A stretch of DNA of 64,000 nt from Polytrichum commune (GCA_950295325.1 OX485806.1:55609169-55673168), one strand, 5' to 3'. Positions 53,984 through 64,000 are shown, counted from the stretch's first letter. Notes: generated from the sequence alone by a model not told the origin. Numbers and translations are program-made.

Positions 53984-54284
53984 GTTATTTTTGCGAAACC
54001 TCAAATCATTATGGAAATAATTGTATTCCACCATATATGAGAATTGTTTTGTAGAAACATCTGTGCAAGATCACAAAATGGTACTTTATATAGTGGAATT
54101 TTACCTTGGTCCATCCAATATTAATGGAAAAAAACATTTACAAATCTACCACACCTCAATGGAAGATTTCATTCAAATAAAACCTTATCATAACCCCAAA
54201 CCTATTAGAGATCATAAACATAGACCAATTTTTTATTTTTCTCCAATATTTATACATCATGACATATTTCATATAGATCAACTT

Positions 54285-54542
54285 ATTGGAATCAATAGAA
54301 GACAAGATTTCTCAAGCATAGACACCTATACAAAGGCATATTAAAAATACGTGGATTGAGATGGTCTCATGCTCTCCTTGCTTTGTTTTTTTTTTGTTTT
54401 CATTGATTTACACAAACAATATGGGATTACTTGTATCCCTTTTTGGACGAGCATGGTAACCTTATTCTAACCTTATTTATTCTAATACATCTTCATTTAT
54501 ATTTATATTGACTACGAGCAATCTATTATTCTACCGTCTACA
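54285..54542 (-). mobile_element. 3' LTR of the copia element
   Basis: Minus strand: polypurine tract AAAAGTGGGAG (54543-54553), then TGTAGACGG to TTCCAAT. It shares the 'agcatagacacctatacaaaggcata' block with the 5' LTR and with the copies at 10.3 and 23.2 kb. Confidence 0.85.
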
Positions 54543-54553
54543 CTCCCACTTTT

Positions 54554-55740
54554 CAAGTAATCAACGGTTTCTAAACCCATTGCCTTTGTTAATGTTTGAT
54601 GCCTATCATTTGCAAGTGGTTTGGTTACCACGTCCATTATCATATCTTCCATTGGACAATACTTCAAATATATCTCTTGGTTTTCTAGTTTCTCTCTAAG
54701 GAAGTGATGTTCTACATCAATATGTTTGGTGCGAGAATGGTGTGTGGGATTCTTAGCAACTGCTATGCATCCTTGGTTGTCACACATGATGGATGTCGGT
54801 CCTTCTTGCACATATGCCAATAGTTGCTTAAGCCAAACCGCTTCCTTAGTACAATGGCTAGTAGCCATGTGCTCTACCTCCATCGTAGATAATGCAATGG
54901 TTGGTTGTTTCTTGGAATCCACAAAATAACTCCAATGCCAACAAAAAATACATGTCCCACGGTAGATCGCCGATCATTTGCATATCCTACCTAATCCGCA
55001 TCATAAAAACCTCTCAAGACAATATCTTTGCCTCCGAGGCATAATTTGAAGTCCAAAGTGCTCTTCAAATACCTCATGATGCGTTTTACGACATCCAATG
55101 CAGTGAACCGGCCTTCGACATGAAATGGCTCACCGTACTTACCACAAATGTAATATCGGCCATCATGGCCACCATTGCATGCATTAGAGATCCTACTGTA
55201 GCCTTGTATAGAACACCTTTCATTTCCCTTTGCACATTCACAAATTCTTCATCTGAAAGTTTTAATAATTTATAATTCACATCAACGGAGTTCCAACCGG
55301 TTTGCATTTTTCCATGCTAAAATGCTTAAGAACCTCTTTGATGTAGTGCCTTTGGTTCATGTTAATGGTACAAGCTTTTTTTTCTCTCAAATTCCACTTC
55401 TAGGCAACAATGCACTTCTCCAAGATTGCTTATCTCAAATTCTTTCTCGAGCCCCGATTTGAGCCACTTCAATTGGGTTACAGTGCTTGCCAATATGATC
55501 AAATCATCTACGTAGATGATTCCCACTAACAAATATTCACCCCGTTTGTTTGACGTACAATGAATGATCCACTTGACTCTTATAAAAACTCTCGTTAATG
55601 AAGAATAAGTCGATACGGTGGTACCATGCTTTTAGCGATTTCTTGAGCCTATACAATTTTTTTTTTGAGTTTGCATATAAGATATTTTTCCCCTCTTGTA
55701 CGAAACCCTCTGGTTGATCCATACAAATTTCCACATCTAA
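54554..55740 (-). pseudogene. Copia reverse transcriptase (partial) and RNase H
   Basis: RNase H is well kept: DSKKQPTIALSTMEVEHMAT, HCTKEAVWLKQLLAYVQEGP, MCDNQGCIAVAKN, RTKHIDVEHHFLREKLEN. These are the copia EAEY...A and KHIDV motifs (the E of EAEY is kept here as EVEH). RT pieces: EICMDQPEGFVQEGK, LYRLKKSLKAWYHRID, YKATVGSLMHAMVAMM, STVSHFMSKAGSLHW. The YVDD active site and the RT N-terminus are missing or unreadable. Stops separate the frames. Confidence 0.85.
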
Positions 55741-55744
55741 TGTT

Positions 55745-56521
55745 CTATTCAATGTTCGTACCATCCTCCACAAATACCACGAATATTTTTTTAGTTTGTA
55801 AATACATTATCCTATAGGCCTTAATCCCCTTATAAGAACCCAAAAATAAATATTTTATGCCCTTTGCATTCAACTTATCTCTTTGTTCATCCATCATCAT
55901 TGCATAGGTAAGGCATCCAAACACACGTGTGTATGCAATGCAAAGCCTCATTCCGCTTGGCATTTCATCAGGCATAATGGAATCAAACATCCTTTTAGGA
56001 TAACAATTTGGTGTGTAATCCACATTGACCACCGCTTCCGCCCAAAACAATTTATCGAGGTTCTGAAAATGAAACATGTTCCTTGCCATCTTCACGATGG
56101 TACAATATGCATGCTCCACCACTCCATTTTGTTGAGGCATATATGGGGTAGACGTTTGTTTCTCGATACCATGATCTTTCAAAAAATGGTTAAATGCCTT
56201 GGAAACAAATTCTTTGACATTGTTTGATAGATTTTTTTGATTTTGTGGCTTCATTGCGTCTCTATGAATAATTTGAACTCTTTGAATTTTTCAAACACAT
56301 ATAACGACATGTCTTTTGCATTTCAACACATATAACGACACCATCCTTAAAAAATTATCAATAAAACTTTGAAAATACCTTGCACTGCCCATAGATGTAG
56401 TCTTCATGGGGCCACACACGTCAATATGCACAAATTTGAAAGAATTGGTCGCTCGCCTTCCTCCCTCCTTCGGTAACGCAATCCTATGTTGTTTACCTTT
56501 GATACACACTTCACAAAACAA
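55745..56521 (-). pseudogene. Copia integrase
   Basis: Upstream piece: CEVCIKGKQHRIALPKEGGR, KFVHIDVCGPMKTTSMG (first aspartate, HIDVCGP), RYFQSFIDNFLRMVSLYVLK. Downstream ORF of 169 codons: FNHFLKDHGIEKQTSTPYMP, QQNGVVEHAYCTIVKMARNM (glutamate region; the usual 'NGVVERKNRT' glutamate is kept), FWAEAVVNVDYTPNCYP and FGCLTYA. The segment with the second aspartate is missing at the join between the two frames. Confidence 0.85.
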
Positions 56522-56559
56522 CGAGGATGTGGGACAAAAAATTTACTAAGGTTTATACC

Positions 56560-57700
56560 ATTTACCATGTTTTGGAGGGTATGAATGCCCTTCACGTTCA
56601 CATGGCCAAGGTGGTAGTGCCAAAGCTTGAGCTTGTCATCTCATGTTGGAGATTATACCAAGTTGGCCGCTTCCACTTCGTGCACCTTCACAAATTTGAT
56701 TTTGTATAAGTTGCATTTTCAAGGCGCAATTGCAATGGCTTTTCTATTGCAAGATTTGACAATGCATTTGTTTAGGTTGAATTGGACACTTTAATCATTC
56801 TACGCAAGTTTGGTCACCGAGAGCAAATTGACATGTAATTTGGATACGTGAAGTACATATTTGATACAAATTTGGTTGAATTTATTTTCCAAAATTGCTT
56901 CCACGACAATGGATTTTATTCTGATAGTTTGGACAACCCTATTATCACCCAAATGTATTTGCGTGATGTGAATACCTCATACGTATTAAATACAACCTTA
57001 TATGAAGTCATGTGCTTAGAAACACCTGAATTCATGATCCACTTACACATGCTCTTAGAATGTGCTTCATTATGCATTACAAATGCATAGTTGTTATTGT
57101 CCTTTGCAATCTTTGTTTTTTCTTGCTCCTTGTTCTTTGTTTTGTAACAAAAATATATAATGTAGTCTGGTTTACCATAATAGAAACACAATTTTACGCC
57201 TTGGTGAGGAAATAAGTTGTCGTCTTTGTCTTGTCGCAACATCATGGTGACATCCTCACTTAGGTCTTCAATCTCCTTACGCTTTGATATCCTGTGCAAC
57301 AAACGCGATGTCATGTAGTCCATCATAAGTTCCTTCATTAGTATCGTTTCTATGGCGGTGATGAAATATGAACACGACAATGTCTTCATCTCTCACAAGT
57401 ACTTTCAACCAAGCGAGTTGATCAGTAAGCACCTTGATTTTGTTAACGTGGTTCAACAAGTCATTGCCCGCTTACATCTTGAACATGAAAAACTTATGGC
57501 GAATGAAAAAAATATTAGACAAACTCTTCGTCTTGTGAATGTTGAAAATGATTTTTCATGCCTCCACGGGTCTTTTGTAACTCTTTATGTGGGTAAGTTG
57601 GTTGTCTGCCAAGTTGAGGCCAATGAAAGACCCGGCCTTCTTAACGTGTCTTTGGTACTCTTTCAACATTTTGGGATCCGTATTGAAAAATAAAAGTTCC
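56560..57700 (-). pseudogene. Copia gag, zinc knuckle, protease and pre-integrase
   Basis: Gag start and middle lie at 57700-57250 (MLNHVNKIKVLTDQLAWLKV, then ELMMDYMTSRLLHRISKRKE). The zinc knuckle is in VKLCFYYGKPDYIIYFC (C-x2-C form with the second C mutated to Y). The protease reads SKSMCKWIMNSGVSKHMTSY (57070-56990, N-S-G in place of D-S-G). Pre-integrase (56640-56560) has GHVNVKGIHTLQNMV. Frames are broken several times. Confidence 0.75.
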
Positions 57701-58604
57701 TTGGATCTGTCCACAATATCTCAGAAATTCATGGATGCAATAACATTTTGATTTTAAACTTCCAAATCTTGAATTTCCCTCCATTGAGCTTATTAATGAT
57801 TTTAGTGGCCTTTCTTTTAAATGATGTCATTGTACACTCGGATATATGCTCTAAACACTCATATAATATATTTTTCACCTTAAATGCCTTACACTCTCAA
57901 ATATCTCAAGTTAGATTTTTTACACTTTGTGAAAATTCTTAAGACACTTAAATGCATTTTTTTAAGCTCAAATGCCTTACATTTTCAAATCATTCAAATA
58001 AGATTTTCTAATCCTCAAGATAATTCAAAAGATATTAAAATAATTAAAATAATATTTCTTATATTTCAAATGCTTTACACTATCAAATCATTCAAATCAC
58101 TCAAATGAGATCTCTTCAATTCAAATGCGTCTTACACTTTCAAAAATTCTTCTCAAAACTCAAGTCTTTCAAGTGATGTGCTATTGGAGTCTAAACATCT
58201 TCAAAGCTCTCAAAGAAACTCTTGAACGTTCAAAATATTCAAGGCAAATGAGTTTTTCAACACTCAAGTCTCTCAAGTCATGTGTTATTAGAGTCTAAAC
58301 ATTTTTAAAGCTCTCAAAGAACTCTTGAACGCTTAAAATATTCAAGTCAAATGTTTTAAAGTCTAAACACCTCCAAAACTTTCAAATAAGTCTCTCAACA
58401 TTTAAGAAACTCAAATCACATGTTTTTGCATCAATCATATATTCAAGAAAAATAAAAAAACAACGAAATACTTACAACAATAAAATGCGCCCTCGGATAC
58501 ATCCAACACTCCGAAGCGCCAACTCCTCAAGATCCACTCCGCAAACTCAAATGCAATTAAATCTCTAGGCACTTCATTTGCATGATGGGCCGATAACTTA
58601 TTGG
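57701..58604 (-). repeat. Copia 5' leader with degenerate tandem repeats
   Basis: Between the 5' LTR and gag lie about 50-bp degenerate units ('ctcaaatgccttacactctcaaat', 57830-58140) and two to three units of about 107 bp ('gagtctaaacat-ttcaaagctctcaaagaa', 58150-58440). Related repeats occur in the Cop-1 leader at 42.6-43.0 kb. A PBS-like AGTTATCGGCCC next to the LTR (minus strand) is a poor match to TGGTATCAGAGC. Confidence 0.7.
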
Positions 58605-58834
58605 AATCAATAGGGTATAAAATTGCACAAGCATAGACACCTATACAAAGGCATATGAATAATGTTTGGAGTGAGATGGTCTCATCATAACCTTGCTTTG
58701 CATTTTATTGGTTTTTTTTCTCAAACAATATGGGATTACTCATATCCGTTTTCGGACTAGCATAGTAGCCTCATTTTAACATTAATTTTTATATTTCTAT
58801 TGCCTATTAGCAATCTAATGTTCTATTCTCTACA
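58605..58834 (-). mobile_element. 5' LTR of the copia element
   Basis: Minus strand TGTAGAGAATAG to TTCCAAT, with the same internal landmarks as the 3' LTR. It carries several deletions relative to it. Confidence 0.8.
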
Positions 58835-58840
58835 CAACTT

Positions 58841-59190
58841 GATACCATACACAAAGAATTAAAAAATAATGTTTGAAAAAATTAAATTGCACAACACTTA
58901 AAAATTACAAAAACATCTTTGAAAAATACAATTGCAACCTTAAATACATTTGAAAATGACATAAGAACAATTTTCTTCAACATTCCATCTGAATCATACC
59001 AAACCTTCCATTTGTCCCCATTGGTTATTTCTTAACCACCTATCCCAAATTTAAAAAAAATATATTAATACGGACAATATTGCTTCAACTTTATGATCAC
59101 TACATACTCCGCTTACATGTTTGTAATATACCAATATATTCCATTGGCATGGCGTTGATGAATTTTACCTATAACAATGGGGTGCCCCAC
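58841..59190. other. No recognised feature
   Basis: AT-rich noncoding sequence between the copia element and the LINE relic. Confidence 0.5.
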
Positions 59191-59199
59191 CATTCTATT

Positions 59200-60780
59200 A
59201 TATAGAAATGTTTGTTGACCAATACCTAAACAACGTCCCATCCTTGAAAGCCCATGGACTGGATGGCATTCCAATCAAGAATTGGAAATTTTTCACCTTG
59301 AACATCTATATGGAATATATTTTATATTTTGCTATGTATTCCACCACAAACACATACTGGCCAAATAGGACTACGATGAATAAATATTAATAACACCAAT
59401 AAAGATTTCCACCTTTCTTCCTACCACTCTGCCTAGTCTCCTAAGCCAACACAAACTACAAATTCTTTACAAATATCCTAATTAAAATCCTGACCAACCA
59501 TAAACTTCGGAATAATTTCCTAGGTTTGCAACATACTGAACAATCACTATAAGACCTATGTATATTATAATCAAACTTCAAAATGCATTTGGGTTCGTCC
59601 ATCACACTAGAATCTTTGCCATCATGGAATTCCTAAGCTATCCCACGTAATGCATTTACTTCATAGCACACATATATACAATTTTATCCACATCTTCTAA
59701 ATGCCTAATTTTTGACAACTCCCCCCCCCCCTGGGAATCACCATGCGAGGAGATAACCTCAACCCTATTTAATATCTTTATGAAACCCTCAATCATAATG
59801 CATTGTTATGTGGCTAGACCACATAACTTGCACTAATCAAATATAAACATTTGAATGTGCATATGCAAATGATATATTTTTCTTATCAACTGTTTTTTTC
59901 CTCCTCTAGGAACAAATATGTGTAATATAGAGATTCATTGATTGGGTAAGCCTAACATATGGCCTCCCAAATGCGATGTCATTAGAATTACACATAAAAA
60001 TAAAATCACCAATGACACGTTGGTAGACAATCTATCTACATGCATTGAATACAAAGAATTTTTTTACATCCCCTCTTATATCCTAACTCCCATACATCTA
60101 CATTGGAATATCACTCACGACTGACCCAATAACAACCGTGAGTTCCACTTTACCACATACAAGGTCAAAATCAAGTGCTCCACACAACATACGTCCCCAA
60201 CTTCACATCTTGAGAAAATGCACATCCTCAACAAAATAATAGTGCCTTTTATCACATACTCCATCCATGTCAATCTCCTCTCCAATCCCCATATTACCCT
60301 TGATTGTGGCCTAGCTAAACTCACCAAAGGAATCTATAATTTTCCCAACTTTACCTTTAACCCAATCACACACATTCTTCTTTATTTGTACGGCATCAAG
60401 GCCACCCCCTCAATTTTTAAGCACCCAATTCACCAAAGCATTAAACAACAATGGTTGACCATCTACTACAAACTCATCACCCACTTAGAACTTAGCGGAT
60501 TACAATTTTCTTCATTATAAACCCACCCCAACTATTGTTGCTCAATTTTCACAAACATATTCCAATTCTTCCACACGATGGACATTACCATCCCAATGCC
60601 CACCACTCCACCTCCCACATATTGCCTTACATCAAACCCACCCCACCAAAACCCACAATCATTGCACCACTCATCACAATAAAATACATATGCCTTCATT
60701 TGCATAATTTCAACCCAACGGATCACAAATATTAACACCTACATTCAAAAATTTGAACCACATCAACATCAATAACAACA
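59200..60780 (+). pseudogene. LINE (non-LTR retrotransposon) reverse transcriptase relic
   Basis: Plus-strand pieces follow the order of a LINE RT. LKAHGLDGIPIKNWKFF matches 'KAPGPDGIP.E.WK'. YKFFTNILIKIL matches 'YKIFTKILA.RL'. LFNIFMKPSII follows a CP.S-like word ('G..QGCPLSP.LFNIFI'). CICK-YIFLI matches 'YADDIFLI', the catalytic loop. Later frames (60218-60735), such as YLYGIKATPSIFKHPI, would be the C-terminal region. Every motif is damaged and no poly(A) tail or target duplication was found, so the 3' limit is open. Confidence 0.55.
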
Positions 60781-60873
60781 TGCAATTTATTGAAGGTTTA
60801 GGCAAACATTTATCACACCAAGCTTTCAAAACACATTGCTACACCTTAAACACACCCATAAAAAACACCATAT

Positions 60874-61422
60874 TGTCGTGTAAATAGAGATTGTGTGTCA
60901 TTGCAGCTCGAGTATCAATCACCACTAACAAACAACACTAAAATATAGCAAAATCACACATAAATAATACACCTCGACAGAGAAGGAAAATAGTCAAACA
61001 CTCATAAGAACTTTAAATCTCTCTTCAAATGCACACAATGAGTCAAACTATCTCTCACTTCACCACGGGAGAATCCAAGAGTGTAAGCAGGGGAAGAAGA
61101 TTTCAAGATTTATTGCAAAAATATGCAATCTTCACCTCACACAAACTCTTTCCACACACTCACTCACAAGACTTGACTTGGCAAGAATGCCAAGCCAAGG
61201 ATGAGGTTCCTCATTTAGGAGCCTACCTCTCCACACATAAGATTCATCCATCCAAATCTAAATGAATAAAACCCAACGGATAAGGTGTGGCCGTCGACGC
61301 CGCATACCGTGACAACTGTCGTGTAAATAACGATCGTGTGTCACTGCAGCTCGAGTACCAATCACCACTAATAAATAACACTAAAACATAGCAAAGTCAT
61401 ACATAAACAATACACCTCGACA
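60874..61422 (-). mobile_element. 3' LTR of the PHD-type gypsy element (549 bp, with 106-bp repeats at both ends)
   Basis: Minus strand: GCTGAGGGGTGGCA (polypurine tract), then TGTCGAGGTGTATTG. The first 106 bp (61422-61317) recur as the last 106 bp (60979-60874), both starting TGTCGAGG and ending ACGACA, with 337 bp between. The plus copy at 1303-1720 has the first repeat and the 337-bp part. I take the whole as the LTR; the alternative is a 106-bp LTR followed by something else. 'tcattgtgtgcatttga' and 'aataaatcttg' (possible poly(A) signal) lie in the middle. Confidence 0.55.
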
Positions 61423-61751
61423 TGCCACCCCTCAGCTGACTATGGAGTCCCGCCAAGCAGCTAGGACCGATGCCAATCCAAAGGGCATGGATAATGAAAG
61501 ATTGCTCCGCAACTAACTAATGCGGTAAACGTCATTCCAAGGAATTGTAGGCTGGGTGCAATGGGAGCCCCATCCTTAATCGCCTCTGATGTTTGGCTAT
61601 CAGATTCCAAAGAATTAATTCCACCACCTCATGTTGATTGCGTCTCTAAGCCATAAATCCTCATTTTCCACTTGGACAGGCACAAGATGATGAAAATCAC
61701 ACATGATCATTAAGTATGATTGGTGGAATCACCAAGTACTAAAGATCCTTG
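61423..61751 (-). other. 3' untranslated part of the PHD-type gypsy element
   Basis: Sequence between the PHD finger and the LTR. It aligns with 973-1302 of the plus copy throughout but has no open frame. Confidence 0.6.
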
Positions 61752-62132
61752 ACAGTGAGGACAACTACACTGTCCAGATGGTAGAGAAATCAAGGGTGGC
61801 CTCAAGCATGCAATATGCCAACCACGTTGACATTGATCACACAAGAGCATAGTAGCCGCTCATTTCTTCTTTCCACACACAAAACATGGAAAACCGTCTG
61901 GCACGATGGCCAGTTCAGGATGAATTGTACCCTCAATGGGTAGATGACATGGGACACAGTTTTTGGAATGCTCGCGACATTCTCTGCCATCCTTGCCTTC
62001 CAACAACAACAAACCACTTGGCAACATGTCCTTCACCCGAAAGATAGTGCTTCCCGCCCTAACATCCAATGTCGTAGGCGCCTCACGTTGGAGATAAACA
62101 TAATCCCTTTGTTGGAATCTCCGCAACTGAGG
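61752..62132 (-). pseudogene. Integrase tail and PHD finger, behind in-frame UGA codons
   Basis: It continues the integrase frame after the TGA at 62133-62135. The SH3-like tail reads RRFQQRDYVYLQREAPTTLD and VKDMLPSGLLLLEGKDGREC, then a CREH...CVPCH segment. After FPCFVCGKKK a second TGA (61860-61862) is followed in the same frame by AATMLLCDQCQRGWHIACLR, PPLISLPSGQ, CSCPHC. This is a full PHD-finger pattern (C-x2-C, C-x2-C, H-x2-C, C-x2-C); only the conserved W near the end is C. PHD fingers read histone H3 tails; here one would serve integration targeting, by analogy with chromodomains. Confidence 0.8.
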
Positions 62133-63050
62133 TCAGCAAGCACCACTGCGAATGCGCGCATAACGCAATGTGTCACGGTGTTGAGCAATGGACAAATTCT
62201 CCATGGCTATAGGCATGGCTCTTTGGAAGAATTGAGCCCGCTCTTGCAAACACTCTACCCAAATGTTTGGATCATCCAAGTCCACAACAGGAGCTAGCTT
62301 TTCCCAAATGGAATTCGGGAGTATAGGCTCACGTCCATAAAACAACTGATACGGGCTGTAGGACGCCAAAGAGACATGCCTACTATATCGATAGCCCATA
62401 GCAATCCAAGATAACATGAGGTCCCAATCCCGATGGCTTCCCCGAAGTAATCCATACTTCCTCAAGTCATGTTTGGTTGTCTGAACAACCCGTTCAGCCA
62501 AGCCATCCGCCTCCAGATGATCCCGAGAGGTGGTGCGGTGATCTATGAGCGCCTTGGTGCACAACTCCTCAAAAACACCGAGGAACTCCCTCCCTTGGTC
62601 CGTCAATACCATTGCCGGTGCTCCAAAACGTGCCAACACAAGATCCAAAAAGGCGGCCGCGGCCAACTCTGTAGAGTTTTGGGGTAAAGCAACAAGCTCA
62701 ATCCACTTGCTAAAATGCTCCACCATCACCAACACGTACTTTGTTCCACGTGGCGTGACAACCAACGGTCCCGCAAAGTCCAGCGACCAACGGTAGCCCA
62801 ATCCCATGATAGGTAAGGGTTGTAATTGAGGTGACAAGGTCTTAAAGCTAGATCTGACCCGGTCACAAACTCCGCACCTCCCGACATAAGCAACCACCTG
62901 TTGATACATGCCAGTCCACCAATATTGGCCACGCAACATCGAATGTGTCTTGCGTATGCCAAAATGACCAAGTTCCTTGTGCACTTGTCGCACCAAGGAG
63001 GCCCTCTTATCTGGCCTAGGGACAATGCGCCTTGTCCCATCCGACCACAA
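62133..63050 (-). CDS. Ty3/gypsy integrase, intact ORF (305 codons)
   Basis: This is an uninterrupted frame on the minus strand. Residues 24-62 form the HHCC zinc finger (H24, H29, C59, C62: HKELGH...CGVC). The catalytic triad is D91 (SLDFAGP), D151 (LTDQGREF) and E187 (DGLAERVVQT), spaced D-x35-E. Then come SWIAMGYRYS, SYSPYQLFYGREP and the linker to the C-terminal tail. The upstream pol frame (63051-63425) is separated by frame changes. It is the only long pol ORF in the window that keeps its catalytic residues, though its element is incomplete within the window. Confidence 0.9.
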   Translation of the reverse strand: MWSDGTRRIVPRPDKRASLVRQVHKELGHFGIRKTHSMLRGQYWWTGMYQQVVAYVGRCGVCDRVRSSFKTLSPQLQPLPIMGLGYRWSLDFAGPLVVTPRGTKYVLVMVEHFSKWIELVALPQNSTELAAAAFLDLVLARFGAPAMVLTDQGREFLGVFEELCTKALIDHRTTSRDHLEADGLAERVVQTTKHDLRKYGLLRGSHRDWDLMLSWIAMGYRYSRHVSLASYSPYQLFYGREPILPNSIWEKLAPVVDLDDPNIWVECLQERAQFFQRAMPIAMENLSIAQHRDTLRYARIRSGAC

Positions 63051-63425
63051 TCAAAACAACAAACCGTTCTCCTAATGGAACCTTGTTATTTGATGTCCAA
63101 TCCTATCCCTTTCCATTGTCGATGTCGACGAAGGAAAAATCCCTTGCTAAAGCTTATGCAATACGGGAAGATCCTCGCATATATCCGCAATAGCTTGAAG
63201 TCGATTAGTCTCATCATCCGAGCCCTATATTGGAACCTCAACAGCCGCACCAGAAAATAAGGTGAGGTAAATAGCCGCGTGCCAACCTGGAACCGCCTCT
63301 CGATCACAATCTCCATGGCACCTGGCCCCGGTCAAGTCGTCATCCGAAAGACTTGGATTGCGTGAGAGTCCATCTGCATCCAGGTTGGTAATCCCAGCAC
63401 GGTGCACCACCTTAAAGTTGTACTC
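63051..63425 (-). pseudogene. Gypsy RNase H end and linker
   Basis: Minus strand RNase H end: YNFKVVHRAGITNLDADGLS RNPSL, the 'F.i.yrpG..N..ADaLSR' motif. An acidic linker (DDDLTG) and a low-quality linker to integrase follow. It is cut at 63425 by LTR-B copy B5; the rest of RT would lie beyond the window. Confidence 0.8.
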
Positions 63426-64000
63426 TGCGAGCCCAAGGATAGGGCCCACACAGGTTCTTAATGTCTAGAAGTAATAAAAACTTGTTATTTATTTTTCCAA
63501 TAAAAAATTAAAACATAAAAAGTGTGGGTTTCAAGTTGGATCGTGATTTAAGCTTAAGCTATAGTGCTAGTATTAATTAGTTAAAGATGGACAAAGAGTA
63601 ATTAGGAAGGGGCCAGGGGATTGTCGGATTAGGCCTTGGGTTCAAGGAGCAGGGTTTTTAATTGCTTGAATTAGGAGTGGTTGGTGCTCATTCTAGGGGG
63701 GGCATCACTGCACCCCTAGAAATTCCCGGGCCTCGGATCAGTTGGGGCCGTTAGGAGGTTGCTGGTTCTCAGAGAACTCTCTCTCACCGAAAAGCCACGA
63801 AATGCCGCACCAAGGGAGCGGCGAAGGAGATTTTCGGCAGCTGGGAAGGAAAAGAGGCACCTAGGCAGCACCAGGAGGGAGTGCAGGAAGGATGGGTAAG
63901 GCCGGAACTCTGAGGTAGGACTGATGTAAGAGGATGGTACGGCAGAGAGCTGCAAGGCGCTGAGAGAGCATGAATGAGGGATTGAGTGTGGCAACAAGAG
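63426..64000 (+). mobile_element. LTR-B copy B5 (left part, runs off the window)
   Basis: TGCGAGCCCAAGG...GCCCACACAGG is the LTR-B start with decay. It continues with the family's 'cataaaaagtgtgggttt' block and a GC-rich part resembling copy B4. The flank TACTC (63421-63425) predicts the right-hand duplicate outside the window. It interrupts gypsy RNase H. Confidence 0.75.

Larger units (their letters stand above)
54285..58834 (-). mobile_element. Nearly complete copia element (decayed), 4.55 kb
   Basis: Both LTRs are present (54285-54542 and 58605-58834) around gag, protease, integrase, RT and RNase H in copia order on the minus strand. The hexamer CAACTT adjoins both outer ends (54279-54284 and 58835-58840) and may be the target duplication, although the exact LTR edge is ambiguous by a base or two. 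The two LTRs differ at roughly a quarter of positions by eye, so the insertion is old. Short deletions, e.g. in the integrase tail/RT start, and stops inactivate it. Confidence 0.85.

Noticed and set aside
56848-57090. Plus-strand ORFs around 55.9-57.7 kb
   Set aside because: Shadows of the minus-strand copia gag, protease and integrase.
59721-59732. C-run at 59721-59732 as a second transposon end like the G17 tract
   Set aside because: No matching inverted end or target duplication nearby; taken as a simple homopolymer in the LINE relic.
60535-60735. Histidine- and proline-rich plus ORF as a separate gene
   Set aside because: It follows the LINE RT relic in order and has low-complexity AT/C-rich composition; more likely remnant or chance.

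Overview
The window looks like a piece of a large, transposon-choked land-plant (streptophyte) nuclear chromosome. Both strands carry Ty1/copia and Ty3/gypsy pol fragments, a chromodomain-type gypsy element, tRNA-Met-type primer binding sites (TGGTATCAG...), many solo LTRs, a LINE relic and small TIR transposons. I see no rRNA, tRNA, CRISPR or prokaryotic operon. I cannot name the species. A gypsy family with a PHD finger behind its integrase and an unusual DDE transposase gene might suggest a lineage outside the flowering plants, but that is inference. Almost every coding stretch is decayed by stops and frameshifts. Many of the stops can be explained by C-to-T or G-to-A changes.

Layout. 1-1720: 3' end of a PHD-type gypsy element (+). 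1841-4700 (-) and 4870-7380 (+): two oppositely oriented parts of chromovirus-type gypsy pol, split inside reverse transcriptase, then an LTR. 10.3-11.15 kb: copia 3' end (-). 11.2-16.3 kb: 5' end of a gypsy element (-) broken by an LTR-B copy that itself contains an LTR-A copy. 16.3-19.9 kb: two LTR-A copies (-), the first split by LTR-B. 20.0-22.4 kb: an unrecognised ORF split by LTR-B. 23.2-43.0 kb: one copia element (-) stretched over about 19.7 kb by nested insertions, including a 412-bp TIR element and an 8.9-kb DNA transposon. 43.0-48.6 kb: LTR-A gypsy element (-) with a second, opposite copy inside. 49.3-50.5 kb: hAT-like element. 53.1-53.4 kb: another gypsy integrase relic. 54.3-58.8 kb: a nearly complete but dead copia element (-). 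59.2-60.8 kb: LINE relic. 60.9-63.4 kb: second PHD-type gypsy copy (-) with an intact integrase ORF. 63.4 kb to the end: another LTR-B.

Two repeat families organise the region. LTR-A (about 972 bp, TGTCGC...GCGACA) belongs to a gypsy element and contains several perfect hairpins. LTR-B (1.05-2.5 kb, TGTGAGCC...GGCCTCACA) occurs five times on the same strand, and three copies each carry a different minisatellite. Several copies keep perfect 5-bp target duplications, so the order of insertion can be read.

The most notable object is the 8.9-kb transposon at 25665-34544. It has an 8-bp target duplication and CTC-G(n)-CACT ends. It carries a decayed, apparently intronless gene of about 1,430 codons. 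Its order appears to be beta-grasp-like domain, two C2H2/BED-like fingers, AT-hook, RNase H-like transposase core with an insertion, and second AT-hook. That layout resembles P-element/THAP9-like transposases but is not one I recognise.
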